Below, piece after piece: positions 1 to 9,399 of a DNA stretch of 64,000 bases. Numbering within the stretch: the stretch's first letter is position 1; each line of letters begins with the position of its first letter. A program made the position numbers and the translations under genes. This DNA is from Hanleya hanleyi (Eukaryota > Mollusca > Polyplacophora > Lepidopleurida > Hanleyidae): the NCBI GenBank assembly GCA_036873755.1, contig JAVTVY010036974.1, forward strand, positions 92,702-156,701, written 5' to 3'. The notes under the pieces were generated by a model that made no database searches, was not told the origin of the DNA, and saw only the letters and a list, made by a program, of their open reading frames with translations.

Positions 1-340
1 GCATGTAAAAAAATTTCCAGATATAAAAAGCGGAACACGGACTTTACCGTAGAATATACTCCTATCAACCCTATCCCAAAGGGGTAATATCGGTCCCCGG
101 GATTATCGGGGTCTGCTGGGAGAGGTAGGGTGGGGGAGTGGGTGTATGTAAATTTAGGATTTGTCCCGAAACTATAAAAAGCGGAACACGGACTTTACCC
201 GTAAAATAGGGAAAACCCCTACCAACCCTTTCCCAAAGGGCGAATATCGGTCCCCCGGGGCTTATCGGGGCCTGCTGAGAGAGGTAGGGTGGGTGCATGT
301 TTTCACAGAAAAAAAAATATAAAAAGCGGAACACGGACTT
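1..340. repeat. E1 left terminal repeat: tandem units with TATA-like boxes
   Basis: About two and a half tandem units of roughly 130-160 bp. Each contains a TATAAAAAGCGGAACACGG block, a CCCTA/TAGGGG-type stretch, and a GGTCCCCGGG-TTATCGGGG segment. The same units run inverted at 8860-9210 and occur several times in both arms of E3 (47830-48340 and 54890-55570). That identifies them as terminal repeats of one element family. Confidence 0.85.
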
Positions 341-1139
341 TTAATAGGGAAAACCTAGTATCAACCCTTCCCGGCCCGGCCCGGCCGCAGCGCGTGCGTT
401 TTCCGGCCCGGCCGCAGCGCGCGCGCATTACCCGGCCACACGCCTGCGCGGCATCACCGGAATTTCGGGTCAAAAGGTCAAAGGTCACATTCAGGTCAAA
501 AGGTCCCAGGTTCCCCTTCCGGCAAGGCTCGGCCCTCTCCGGGCCAATAGATAGCCTTTATCTGTCCTCCTGAAGCACCCATGCCCCCCACAATATCGCC
601 AGCACTATGCCCATGTTAAATGGCCAGTGGGGAACCCTCAGTTTTCCCCAGAACCGTATTGGCACGAAAAAATACATGAAACCATAGAACTTATAGTAAT
701 AAACTTAATCTATAGGTGTTGTACGAGTCTTCTCTCGGCGTCTTCGTGGTGACATGTGGGGATTCGGTCATGTCTTTCCGCACCTCGAACCTCTATAGTG
801 TTGTCACTCCACCTGTTGCTCTTGTAACTTGTAACTCCTCGTCAAATTTTTTGTGCTGGAATGCCCGCTCTTAACCTAGACCAAAACATGTACTCGGTCT
901 GTGGGCTGATTTCATTGGCTCTCTATTTTACTACAGTGTTCTTGCATTGTTTTCTGGACATTGATCGGTTACATTTGGCCCCATCCTAGGCCACTGATTG
1001 GCTACTTTCTCCACAGTGTTCAAGGCCAGTTTGACCGAATCCCCACATGTCTGTCATAGCCTTCATGGCCGCTTGTTTTATGCTCATATAGAAAACACAC
1101 AAGACAGAGGTTTTTTGGTGAGATCTCATTTTGGGTTTT
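341..1139. other. E1 left non-coding region
   Basis: No credible gene. Bases 368-460 are CpG-rich (GGCCCGGCC and GCGCGCGC runs), matching the CpG-rich block of E2 at 32600-32745. Bases 470-515 hold a run of GGTCA half sites (direct-repeat nuclear-receptor-like spacing). Bases about 950-1139 match E2 downstream of its protease gene (40480-40640) in inverted orientation, so this is the 3' flank of the late gene cassette. Confidence 0.6.
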
Positions 1140-1145
1140 TTTATT
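1140..1145 (-). terminator. polyadenylation signal of the E1 late cassette
   Basis: TTTATT on plus, that is AATAAA on minus, just after the last stop codon of the capsid-protease cassette. E2 has the same signal at 40458-40463. Confidence 0.6.
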
Positions 1146-2554
1146 CAGTGAACAACAACAACGCGAGAACAACCACGTGAAAACTGAAGCCCAGAACAGG
1201 GGGCTTTTCGTGAAAGAACTTCAGCCCAGAACGGGGCTTGTACATTGGTGGCAAAGTCACACATGACGTTGCGCGCCTTGTCCACTTGAATGATGTTGTC
1301 AAACTCGGCGTAGCAGACCACATTGACGGTGGTCCCGAGGGTTCGTGTAAAGTGGATTTCCAACCGTAAATTGCCTTGCTTGGCTAGGGCCAGCTGATGG
1401 TCGTTCTCTAATGTGGGGGTCAGATCGAAACAGAACAACGTGTATCCGTTTGCGTAGTCCTCCCGACTGATCATATTCCCTTCGTCCTGGTTGATTTGTC
1501 CGGTGGCTGTAAACAGGCTCTGACAGGCTCGAATGAAATTCCCGCTCCCAAAGTTCGGTGTTAAGGCCGTGGCTGGGACCTGTTGTCCGTCCACATGCAG
1601 GGCCACAAAATTGATGCCGAAATGTTGAAAGTCAAACGGGTTCTCTGGGTAGGCTCCGCTGAAACTAGTATTTTCCACACAGGCCACGATCAATCGTTTG
1701 GGTAGTTCCCCCAGGAACAGGTTTTCTTTGTTGGCGCTCATATTTCCAGCAGGCACGGAGAACACTTTGGTTTGTACACGTCGGATAGGGTACTGGGCTG
1801 GTTTTGTTTCCAAGGCTTTCATGTGTCCCAATTGAACGGCTGGATTCGGTTTCACTTTTCGGACATACAGGACTGCGTCTTGGATGACAATCTTATAGTC
1901 CGCTGCATGCCCCTCTACGTTAGTCGCCATCAAGGCGAAGGTCGGAGGCGCCCGTATCAGTCGGATTTTGATGGGGATCTTGTTCAAGAGGTACCGGTCT
2001 TGCATGAAGAGGTCTGCGTGCAGTCGGCCCATGAGATCCACCGAGGCGCCGTTCGCGGTGAAAGCTTTCCGTTTGTTATATCCTTCATTGTCCACCGTGT
2101 CCATGTGAGCGGCTGTGTCTTGGTAGAATAAAGTCAGCTGTCAGCTGAGATTCTTTAGCCTCTCGTCCATACGATAACAGTGTCTCGATGTAGGCTCGAT
2201 AGGGGTACGTGTTCGTCGAGTCAATGATGAGTTTGTCGCTGATAAAAATATCCACCTGTTGAAACATCGAGTGCAGCCAGAGATTCGTCGGGCCCACCGT
2301 TGCAGCTTGGACGATTCTGGAGCCATCCCCATTGACGACCTTGGCTTTCACATACAAGTAGGTATGGGCTAAATCCACATAGGCCGTATCCGCATTACTG
2401 ATGATGAACTCGATGGGCCCTGTTTCGTTGATGCTGGAGAGCGGGAGATGCTCTACCCATAAGCCTTGTTCGCACTGGTCTGGGTGGGCGGGACGGTCCA
2501 CAAATCAAATTCACTGTTGGTGGAGGGGCAGGACTCTGCGTGGATTAACGACAT
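1145..2554 (-). pseudogene. E1 major capsid protein, frameshifted and fused to a protease relic
   Basis: Homologue of the Polinton double-jelly-roll major capsid protein (hexon-like, the family often annotated F54H12.2-like). It forms the shell of the predicted virion. The start at 2554 lies 3 nt after the pX-like stop and matches the E2 start at 38530. A one-base deletion near 2472 and a second shift near 2128 split the frame into three blocks (2554-2472, 2501-2128, 2104-1145). The normal C-terminus ends with CDFAT in E2. In E1 a deletion of about 450 bp removes that stop codon and nearly all of the protease, so the frame runs into the last eight codons of the protease (ending APFWA) and through the hairpins. 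Core stretches such as FTATGQINQDEGN are intact. Capsid identity is confident; the gene is inactive. Confidence 0.85.
1185..1246 (-). repeat. two AAGCCC/GGGCTT hairpins
   Basis: Two short inverted repeats, each pairing a GGGCTT-type arm with an AAGCCC-type arm across a 5-8 nt loop, directly after the protease relic. E2 has four at 40296-40430. Confidence 0.6.
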
Positions 2555-2557
2555 GTT

Positions 2558-2921
2558 TTAAGAAAAGATATCCTGGGTCTTCGATGTGCGTCGTCGCTGG
2601 GTCGGACGTCGACTGGTGCGTGGTCTCGGTGGTGCAAGTCTTTTATTCCCTACGGTGCGTTGTGCTTTGGCCACCAAGACGCCTCCCGCTTCTTTGGCCC
2701 GCCGTTTCAAGGCTTCTTTGGGTGCCGTACCCCCCAAGACATCACCGGCGACTTGCAGTCCACTTCGGTCCGCTTGTTTGCCGATCGCTTTCACTCCACG
2801 CGTCACCAAGGGCAGGAACGTTTTGACGATACTCCCGGGTATGGTCCCCAAGGCCACCTCCGGCCTGTTGGGCATAATAGTCCATATAGCTGCGTGCATC
2901 GCACTCGTAAGGCACCTTCAT
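2558..2921 (-). pseudogene. E1 pX-like basic virion protein, broken N-terminus
   Basis: Orthologue of the intact E2 gene at 38123-38527. It has a hydrophobic/amphipathic centre (PLVTRGVKAIGKQ) followed by an Arg/Pro-rich tail (RRPTQRRRTSK). Such proteins sit beside the capsid gene in Polintons and adintoviruses and have been compared with adenovirus pX/mu-type core or membrane-active proteins; that function is inferred. The start ATG (2921-2919) overlaps the TAA of the minor capsid gene as TAATG. An internal deletion near 2850 removes the glycine-rich segment and shifts the frame, so the original N-terminus (MKVPYECD...) is out of frame with the basic tail. Confidence 0.75.
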
Positions 2922-3709
2922 TATACAAAGTGGGGAGCTCGTGCTTGTCGAAAATGAAATGTCAGCACCACTTTTCCTCGTTCGAATGCCACCGGTCGTC
3001 CCGTGTCATCTCTTATATCCACCGTGATAGTGTTGATGTCGGTTTGTCGTACGGGCAGGTAGAGCATGTGGGTGAAACTGTGGGTGATTTGATCTCCATA
3101 CGTCTTTTTAATGGGGACCACCCGTACCAGAGGTGTGTTGATATCGCCCACGATGTGGTTGTCGACCACGTCCGAGTAGACGTAGAGTCCGTACATACCC
3201 GACTTCATATCCATCGGGATCTGGCCATGGTCCTCGGATGGACCCGTGTAGGTCGGATGAGCGAGACCCAGCATTTGCTGTAGGATAGGACTCAGTACGA
3301 CACTCACGTTGGCGGTGAGGAGGATCTGTGCCTTGTCGTTGTGTGCGTTGTAATCGAAATCCACGTGATTCTTGAAAGGAAAGGATTTGACGGCTGTTGA
3401 AGTATTCGTGACCTCCCGTAGAGCCTTATAATGCAACAGTCTTGTCAGCCTTAGCATGAACTCCTTGTGGGTATCGTATTGGCCTTCGGAGAGGGTGAGT
3501 CGGGTGTTTTTTCTTTCGTAGGTCACCTCGTACCACACTTCATTGGCTCGCACGTTGTACCACGAGTAAGGGTATTGGATATCCACGAGGCCACATTCCC
3601 ATCGTCCAGGTAAATGCAACGGTTGCGGTAATTGGGGCACGTACTTGGCCAAGGTGTTGTCAGGAAATACATCCAGCGAACTGTTACTGTGTAGGGTGAG
3701 GTAAAACAT
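2921..3709 (-). CDS. minor capsid (penton-like, single jelly-roll) protein, E1 copy, intact
   Basis: A 262-residue open frame. It matches the conserved Polinton minor capsid or penton protein that plugs capsid vertices: MFYLTL start, a GRWECGL segment near residue 36, a SWYNVRANE stretch near residue 50, and an FHFRQARAP C-terminus. Beta-rich, no signal peptide or membrane span. The start at 3709 is the first ATG after a TATTAAAA-type box in the sister copy, and both copies begin identically. The TAA stop overlaps the ATG of the pX-like gene as TAATG. E2 has an 8-nt deletion in the same gene, so this is the only uninterrupted copy in the window. Expression is not established. Confidence 0.82.
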   Translation of the reverse strand: MFYLTLHSNSSLDVFPDNTLAKYVPQLPQPLHLPGRWECGLVDIQYPYSWYNVRANEVWYEVTYERKNTRLTLSEGQYDTHKEFMLRLTRLLHYKALREVTNTSTAVKSFPFKNHVDFDYNAHNDKAQILLTANVSVVLSPILQQMLGLAHPTYTGPSEDHGQIPMDMKSGMYGLYVYSDVVDNHIVGDINTPLVRVVPIKKTYGDQITHSFTHMLYLPVRQTDINTITVDIRDDTGRPVAFERGKVVLTFHFRQARAPHFV

Positions 3710-3742
3710 GGCGACTGAGCTGTCCTGCTGCTGCTGTTGGTT

Positions 3743-4582
3743 TTAATAGGTTTTCCAGGCCTTGGGCGGGTGTGTCCGGCGTCGTGTTCTTCGCGATGAC
3801 TTGCTACGTGTCACGGCTCTGGAGATGTGGGGTGTCTTGATCAAGGGTGGTTTTTTAAAGGAGTGAAAAGAAGGTGCCCGTTGTTGTGGTGTTTTGGGGG
3901 GTGACTCCGGTTCCCAGTCGGCTTCCCAAGAAGGTAGTGGGCCACTCGGCGATTGCTGGGTCCGCTGCATCCAGGCCCAGCGCTGGGGGCTCCCCACCAA
4001 TTCCTGTGGTACATGCATGTCTTTCAAGCCTTGAGCGAAGACCTGCCATCATCGAGGATACGTGTGCGACTTGCGTTGACTCATCAGGTCATTCACTAAA
4101 TCCGTCATGTGAGTACCAGGGACCACCTGATTCTGTACCAGTAGTTCACCTCTATCATTCCAAGTCATGTTAGGATTCTGTTTCATCCGTTGTAATACCA
4201 GGCCAGCTTGTTTCTTGAACGATGCAGGTACACTCTTCAGGACTTCGTCTTCCACCCACTGTGGGGCTGTGGGTGGTACCCCTGGTAATGGCGGCTGTTG
4301 GAACGGTGCTGAGATCGGCGGTGTGTCGCGTGGTTGTGGTGGTGGTGGTGGTGCTGGGGTAGAGAGGGTTTTGTATTGGTCCATGAACGTCATGTACCGT
4401 TGAAGCGTCTCATTGTACCGTTGTACTTTCTCACTGTCGCTTAACCCCGGTCTTTGTAAGATCTGTTGCATCTCTTCATCGAGAGTGTTTATGGTCTTCA
4501 CCGTAGGTGGGACAGGGTAGGGCGATTGGAGGCTTTGAAGGAGCCGTGGTTCGACGAGGACCATTTTTTTCGTGTGGTTCAT
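3743..4582 (-). pseudogene. E1 Polinton-conserved protein (MVLVEP family), one nonsense codon
   Basis: Begins MNHTKKMVLVEP and contains a proline-rich linker (PPPPPQP near residue 80) followed by a helical, charged region. This protein regularly follows the basic core-like protein in Polintons; its role is unknown to me and a virion-assembly role is only a guess. The frame is open from 4582 to a TGA at 4051-4049 and stays in register afterwards to 3743, so one nonsense mutation separates it from a 279-codon gene. E2 reads through the same site. It overlaps the preceding gene (4476-4928) by about 107 nt in another frame. Confidence 0.7.
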
Positions 4583-4928
4583 TGTCGGCCGAAGAGTCCA
4601 CCCAATACCGGACCAACACGGAAGCGGCCAACGGTGCTAAGATGGCCCCGAGAAAGCCGCCTTTCTGTAACACCTTTTTCTTTTGTGTTTGAGAGACTCG
4701 CTTCTGGACTAGGGTTCGGAGACCTGTCTTATGCTTGGTCAACTTGGTCTTCTGAGCCTGAGTCAGTGGTACGTTGCCTTTTAACCGGTTGTACCCGATC
4801 TCGCACGGACAGCGTACAAGGTCAGGGTCCGCACCGCGTACAATGGTTCGGACCAACTCGGGTGGAGCCGTCTTCAATACACGGAGCGTCGGGGCGTGCT
4901 TCCGTACTCGCGCAGACATCATGTACAA
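4476..4928 (-). CDS. basic core-like protein, E1
   Basis: About 147-150 residues. The start is ambiguous between 4928 and 4919 (MYM-MSARVRK). The N-terminal half is Lys/Arg-rich with the conserved stretch GNVPLTQAQKTKLTKHK (residues about 52-68) followed by QKGGFLGAILAPLAASVL, a short hydrophobic segment. This arrangement recurs in Polintons upstream of the MVLVEP-type protein. It resembles small basic virion or core proteins, but no enzymatic motif is visible. The C-terminal 40 residues overlap the next gene in a different frame, so the native end may be shorter. E2 fuses this protein to its neighbour by deletion. Confidence 0.65.
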   Translation of the reverse strand: MYMMSARVRKHAPTLRVLKTAPPELVRTIVRGADPDLVRCPCEIGYNRLKGNVPLTQAQKTKLTKHKTGLRTLVQKRVSQTQKKKVLQKGGFLGAILAPLAASVLVRYWVDSSADNEPHEKNGPRRTTAPSKPPIALPCPTYGEDHKHSR

Positions 4929-5029
4929 CTAATGCTAGAACCCACAACTCTGCTCTTTGTATCCTTTTGCGGGCTTTCTACTGAATATCGAACAGAGACA
5001 AAGTCAACCATGATATGGTATTAATTCTT

Positions 5030-5035
5030 TTTATT
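5030..5035 (-). terminator. polyadenylation signal downstream of the ATPase remnant
   Basis: TTTATT on plus (AATAAA on minus), 58 nt past the ATPase stop and just beyond the conserved hairpin. Confidence 0.5.
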
Positions 5036-5048
5036 ATCCCCATCATCA

Positions 5049-5084
5049 AACACACACACCCCAGCTGGGGGAGCCACTGTGGGT
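5049..5084 (-). repeat. conserved GGCTCCCCCAGC hairpin
   Basis: An inverted repeat with arms of CACACCC/GGGTGTG type around the core GGCTCCCCCAGC (minus strand), immediately 3' of the ATPase remnant. The same core, with different compensating arms, follows the ATPase region in E2 (36025-36065) and sits 3' of the gene cluster in E3 (49942-49973). Confidence 0.7.
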
Positions 5085-5093
5085 GGGTTTACA

Positions 5094-5528
5094 TTATTTT
5101 TGCATGTACACGTGGTGGGTCTCTCCGGGAAAGATTCCGGTCCGTATTCGAAGGTAATCGGGGGTGGCTTGCTTGAGGTCAAAGAGCATATACCCGTGCT
5201 GAGGGGTTGTCGCATCTTTAAAGGCTTCCAACGCAAACGGTGTGCGGCCGGGATACATCTGTCTCGCCAGGTGCAGCAGTTGAGTGGTATCTCTCGGGCT
5301 TTTGAAGACCACCAGGTAGTGGGCATTTAAGCTGATGTTCCGATGTTCTCTGTTTTTACTGAACAGATTCTGCACAATGTAGATGCTGCAGAGCCGTCGA
5401 TGATGGCTGCCTTTGGTAAAGAGTTAGGTGACGCGCGCATCCGTCTCCGCCATGAGATCATCCAGAACCACCAAGGTGTCCAAATCGGTCAGATTCGGTA
5501 GGCCTTCGACGAACGTGAAATGGAGCAT
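5094..5528 (-). pseudogene. E1 A32/FtsK-like packaging ATPase, C-terminal half only
   Basis: Homologous to the Polinton genome-packaging ATPase from just before Walker B to the C-terminus. Seen: Walker B LVVLDDLM (codons 19-26 of the remnant), LFTKGSHHRR, the sensor-like YIVQNLF, and the C-terminal RTGIFPGETHH. The Walker A half is absent; upstream sequence belongs to the Ser/Thr-rich membrane-protein frame instead. A TAA at 5426-5424 interrupts the remainder. An active ATPase from this locus is therefore not possible. The remnant shows that the ancestor was packaging-competent. Confidence 0.85.
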
Positions 5529-5881
5529 TGCTGCATACGCTGCCTGCTGTTTTCAGACGTAGTGCGTGTACTTGGTGTAGGTGTTGACTGTATTCTTGGT
5601 GTGGAGCTCGATGTGGCTTGTACACGTGGTTTGGTGGTGGTGATGACTGGGCTCGTTTCGATCACGGAGGTGACTGGTGTAGAGAAGGTCTGTAGACTGG
5701 TTTGACTGCCACTCACAGCTGGAGTTCTAAGTTGGTTAAGTAGAGTGCTGACATAGGCTACGTCGTAAAACACTCCTCCGTACAACACACTCAGCAGGAT
5801 TAACATTATCACCACAAAGCCCACTTGCGCTTTGCGCGTTTTGGGAGACGCTGTGTTCAGAGGCAGCTGCTGTTGGTCCAT
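5489..5881 (-). CDS. Ser/Thr-rich single-pass membrane protein, E1 only
   Basis: 130 residues from an ATG 57 nt after the integrase stop. Residues 1-18 are polar; one hydrophobic span lies at about residues 20-41 (VGFVVIMLILLSVLYGG); the rest is rich in Ser, Thr and Pro (STPVTSV, TPTPSTRTT), like a mucin-type stalk. I do not recognise a family. Its last 14 codons lie in the ATPase-homologous sequence in another frame, so the native C-terminus was probably replaced by the deletion that removed Walker A. E2 lacks the whole gene. A surface or envelope role is speculation. Confidence 0.45.
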   Translation of the reverse strand: MDQQQLPLNTASPKTRKAQVGFVVIMLILLSVLYGGVFYDVAYVSTLLNQLRTPAVSGSQTSLQTFSTPVTSVIETSPVITTTKPRVQATSSSTPRIQSTPTPSTRTTSENSRQRMQQCSISRSSKAYRI

Positions 5882-5937
5882 AGCGCCGTGTTCATGGTCG
5901 AACGTGGAATGAAGGATGACGGTAGTGGTGTCTGGCT

Positions 5938-7010
5938 TTATAGTCGCTTGACCTGGTTGGCCGCGACCCAGGAATTGAAGGAACTGGGCCAGCCTTGCCA
6001 TTTCACGAAAAGAAACAGTTTGCCACGGCGTCGCTCGGTTTTCAAAATCTGCTCCACTGTGTAGTAGTCTTGCTTTGTTGTTACGAAAGGCTGTAATTCC
6101 GTCTCGTGAAACGTCCCTAGCAACGGTTCCCCTTGAAGATCTTCCAGTTCATAGACTCGCTGCTGTCGGGGTAGGCGCCGTTTAATCAGGAAGTGCTCAT
6201 CGCTCCAGTTGGGCAAGTAACTTTTCTCAAATTGACCTTTGACTTTACTGATCCGTACAGGGTCCCCGACCTTGAACACCTCCTTCGGCGTTCGCTGCGA
6301 TTGCCTGGGGTACAAGACACGCCGGATTTGGGCTTCATTGCGTTGGGTCACGGTAATGGGGCTCTCTCTATACTCCGGTGATAGGCTCGATTGTATCCAC
6401 TCACAAGTTTCGGGAGAACATCGATGTACCGCCTTGTATTCTTATAGGTGAAATATTTATACATGCGGCCTTTGATTGTCCTGTTGAACCTTTCCACAAC
6501 GGAAGCCTTGGTCTCGTTGTACGTATGGAAGAAAAACACCTTCTGGGCTTTCAGAAACTGTTGGAACGGTTTGTTCAGGAATTCCGTGCCTTCGTCGGTT
6601 TGCAAATACAAGGGTTTGCGCCCGGTCTTGAAGATATCCTTGAACGCCGCTATGAGATTCGCCCCCGTTTTCGTCCGGATGGGTACCACCCACGCATACT
6701 TCGACAGGATATCGGTGCACGTCAAGATATACCGATTCTCATCGTTGTGTTTGGCAAAGGCGCTCATATCGACCGAATCCGCTTGCCACTGGGCATCTAT
6801 TCCTTCCACGATGACCCGGTTCCGTAGTAAATGGCGACGGACAGATCGATGTAAGGTATAGGTGTCTTGTTTTTTTAACCAATCTCGGACTTGGGCACGT
6901 TGTATCCCCTGGGGTTTGGCCGCTCGATAGAGAGCCGACAATGCACTATAGACCGCCGGACTGTCGGGACTGTAGTATAAGTTATCCAACACCTTTTCCC
7001 AGCGCTTCAT
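5938..7010 (-). pseudogene. E1 Polinton integrase with chromodomain, one frameshift
   Basis: Retroviral-type (rve) DDE integrase that would join the element's ends to host DNA. Block 7010-6348 holds the N-terminal helical domain and the catalytic core, including the three acidic residues in the contexts QADSVDM, QTDEGTEF and VVERFNRT. A single base lost near 6362 shifts into block 6351-5938, which holds the SH3-like region and the C-terminal chromodomain (YTVEQIL, FVKWQGW). E2 has the same gene uninterrupted. Chromodomain integrases are typical of Polintons and Gypsy chromoviruses; gene context makes this the Polinton type. Confidence 0.92.
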
Positions 7011-7048
7011 GGTGACAAATGATGATGGACCCTGGCTCTATCGTTTAT

Positions 7049-7518
7049 TTATAACGGTATATCTTGGGCCGGAGTTTCTTTCTGATTTTCTACATCGGCT
7101 TCTACCAGTATATTGTCCATGGTAAATAACCAGTCCAACTCGTCTGATGACCGCTCTTCCTCCGTAAGCACTCGATCCACATCTGCCACGGCATCTTCCA
7201 ATGCAGACCATAGAAGAGGGTGAAGGGTAAAATGCACTGTACCCCCATGTAGCCTAGCCAATTGAGCAAAGAAGGGCCGCGTCGGGTGTACACATCGTGA
7301 CACAAGTGGATGAGGTCGCCGTCCAGTTCACCAGACAACACCCGTTTGAATTTGGTCCAGCCCTCCCGCGACAGACGAATATGAGCAGGGCACGGTTGTG
7401 TAGGGTCTGCATCACAGATGTCTCCTACCTCCTCCATGATATCGACCTTATCCGCATAGACGTGCAGGAAGACCTCGGGGGTCAAGCTGACAAACGCCCG
7501 TAGTATATGCTCCGTCAT
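7049..7518 (-). pseudogene. E1 tandem paralogue C (possible PC4-like fold), frameshifted
   Basis: Matches the intact E2 protein at 34007-34489. The frame is open from 7518; one G is missing in a G-run at about 7272-7276, after which the homologous frame is 7303-7049. Two similar motifs, HIRLSREGWTKFKRVL and VHFTLHPLLWSALEDAV, each have the form beta-strand then an LxxxxWxxL/F helix. These resemble the end of PC4/Sub1 single-stranded-DNA-binding domains; this is an inference from pattern only. The stop codon lies inside the TATAAAT box of the integrase gene. Confidence 0.6.
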
Positions 7519-7609
7519 GATCAGTACGTGAATGGTACAAGATTTGACTGTCTCGTATTTATAGAAAGAAAAAGTTTATGACGTGAGATCAAAGGATCGG
7601 GTGGTCATG

Positions 7610-8110
7610 TCACTGGGCTGACAGTCTAGCCGGATAATCAATGGCATCGTCGTCTGCCTCCACTTCATTGCTAGGTTTGGTAATTTGTTCATTGGGTTTT
7701 GCCGCCGCTTCACTCAGGGCACGAGCCCAGGCCAACTGAACAACCGACCGCTCGTCCGGTGTAAACAGCTGGTCCACAATAGGCACCACTTTCTCGAAGG
7801 CTGTCCACAGATCGGGGTCTAGGGTGAAGCCTCGCGTAGGGTCTTGGTAACGGCCCAGGCGTGGGAAGAAGGGTCCACGGTGTACGTAGATGGCATTGTC
7901 TATGTGGATGAGGTTTCCGTCGAGCTCACCGCTGGACACCCGTTTAAATTTGGTCCAACCGTCACGATGTAGCGTAACCGCATTCGATACGGTCTCAGCG
8001 CGCGACCAGCAAACATCTCCACGGTCTTCAACGATGGTGACTTTATCTTCATAGACGTGTAACCCCACCCGGGGTGTAAGGGGAAGGATGGCTCGTAGGA
8101 CTGGTGACAT
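7610..8110 (-). CDS. tandem paralogue B (possible PC4-like fold), E1
   Basis: 166 residues from ATG 8110. Closely related in layout to paralogue C: DKVTIVEDRGDVC, then LHRDGWTKFKRV, then GELDGNLIHI, then FTLDPDLWTAFEKVV, and an acidic C-terminal tail. I chose 8110 because the sister copy has a single leader before this ATG. In E1 the promoter-leader segment is duplicated (about 8110-8250), which adds an artefactual upstream frame starting at 8254. Function is unknown; a nucleic-acid-binding or late-transcription role would fit a PC4-like fold if confirmed. Confidence 0.6.
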   Translation of the reverse strand: MSPVLRAILPLTPRVGLHVYEDKVTIVEDRGDVCWSRAETVSNAVTLHRDGWTKFKRVSSGELDGNLIHIDNAIYVHRGPFFPRLGRYQDPTRGFTLDPDLWTAFEKVVPIVDQLFTPDERSVVQLAWARALSEAAAKPNEQITKPSNEVEADDDAIDYPARLSAQ

Positions 8111-8255
8111 GGTTGACCCAATGACGAACGGTGAATGACACACACTCTGACTGTCTCTCGTATTTATGGTCAGGTCCCTCGGTGACATGGTTGACCCAAT
8201 GACGATCGGTGAATGACGCACACTGTGACTGACCCTCGTATATATCGGTTGCACA
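8111..8255 (-). repeat. duplicated promoter-leader of paralogue B
   Basis: Two tandem copies, about 80 bp each, of a segment with ATAAATACGAG, a GTCATTCACC stretch and TTGGGTCAACCATGTCACC. E2 has one copy (33365-33435). The duplication places two TATA-like boxes and two ATGs in front of the gene. Confidence 0.7.
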
Positions 8256-8309
8256 TAAGCGCATCTGTGGAGGCTCTGAAAAGCCGTTCTTTTTCTGTCG
8301 CTGTCATTG

Positions 8310-8630
8310 TCACAGCGTCAGGGTCAATAGGGCAAAGACCATTACTAGGCCAACGAGCCGTCGCTGGTTCCGGCGTGAGCGCTCGTGGTCCATAGTCCGG
8401 GCATCAAGGATGGCTATCATAGTCCAGTAGTGGTGAGTGATAGCACGCCTCTCCATCGAGTGCACTCTGTCGAGGACCGCTTCTGTGAACTCTTTCAGGA
8501 TCTGGCGTCGCCCCTCGTTGTCGTCGCCATCTCCAAACATGGACCGAACCACTGCTGTGTAACCCGTGAGTGAATTAACCGCGGTCGCATGCTGTAAAAT
8601 GCGAGTCGCATAGGGATGAGTGTCCGTCAT
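8310..8630 (-). CDS. small C-terminally anchored membrane protein (gene A), E1
   Basis: 106 residues from ATG 8630 (MTDTHPYATR). This start is preferred over 8693 because a TATAAAA box lies at 8682-8676, which would put the 8693 ATG upstream of transcription. Mostly helical and charged, ending in one hydrophobic segment (LVGLVMVFALLTLTL) at the C-terminus, suggesting a tail-anchored protein. No family recognised. E2 has a broken copy. A piece of its 3' end is duplicated at 10009-10195. Confidence 0.5.
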   Translation of the reverse strand: MTDTHPYATRILQHATAVNSLTGYTAVVRSMFGDGDDNEGRRQILKEFTEAVLDRVHSMERRAITHHYWTMIAILDARTMDHERSRRNQRRLVGLVMVFALLTLTL

Positions 8631-8675
8631 GGCTCTGTAACCGTAGGAATGAGGTGTGGGATGCAGAGGGGCGTG

Positions 8676-8682
8676 TTTTATA
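8676..8682 (-). promoter_or_regulatory. TATA box of gene A (E1)
   Basis: TATAAAA on minus, about 50 bp before the ATG at 8630. The same box and spacing occur in E2 (32954-32960). Confidence 0.65.
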
Positions 8683-8859
8683 CACCATGTCACACATGCG
8701 CGCCTATACGTAGCTCTACGGATGTAGTCCGTGATACGTACTATTCTGATTGGTTAGTTCAAAAAGAGAGCAACAATCAAAGATTACAGGTCAATCTTTT
8801 TTACTAGCCCCTCCATTACAGCACATCCAAGGGTTGATAAGAGTTTTCCCCTATTAAAA

Positions 8860-9210
8860 GTCCGTGTTCCGCTTTTTATATATTTTTTTCTGTGAAAACA
8901 TGCACCCACTCTACCTCTCTCAGCAGGCCCCGCTAAGCCCCGGGGGACCGATATTCGCCCTTTGGGATAGGGTTGGTAGGGGTTTTCCCCTATTTTAGGG
9001 GTAAAGTCCGTGTTCCGCTTCTTATAGTTTCGGGACAAATCCTAAATTTACATACACCCACTCCCCCACCCTACCTCTCTCAGTAAACCCCGATAAGCCC
9101 GGGGACCGATATTACCCCTTTGGGATAGGGTTGATAGGAGTATATTCTACGGTAAAGTCCGTGTTCCGCTTTTTATATCTGGAAAAAATTTTACATACAC
9201 CCACCCTGCC
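8860..9210. repeat. E1 right terminal repeat
   Basis: Inverted copy of 1-340: units with CCGTGTTCCGCTTTTTATA, GGTAAAGTCC and the CGGGGACCGATATT segment. Arms are nearly identical over about 330 bp. Confidence 0.85.
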
Positions 9211-9399
9211 TCTAGAGGGCAGCACCATCGATGCCAAAGGGGAATCCCCTTTTTGTTTGTTTATATTTTGCGGAGATATACTGGACAATAAACGCTCGAC
9301 CCTCGGGTTGCACGGATGCTAGACTCGTCCTAATAACATCGTCCAACACCTATAGATTATGTTATATATAAGTCTTCCTTCCCATGGTTTCATGGAAAA

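Noticed and set aside
7900..8264. Separate proteins overlapping paralogue B
   Set aside because: They are other-frame readings of the duplicated leader and of paralogue B; the E2 copy does not preserve them.
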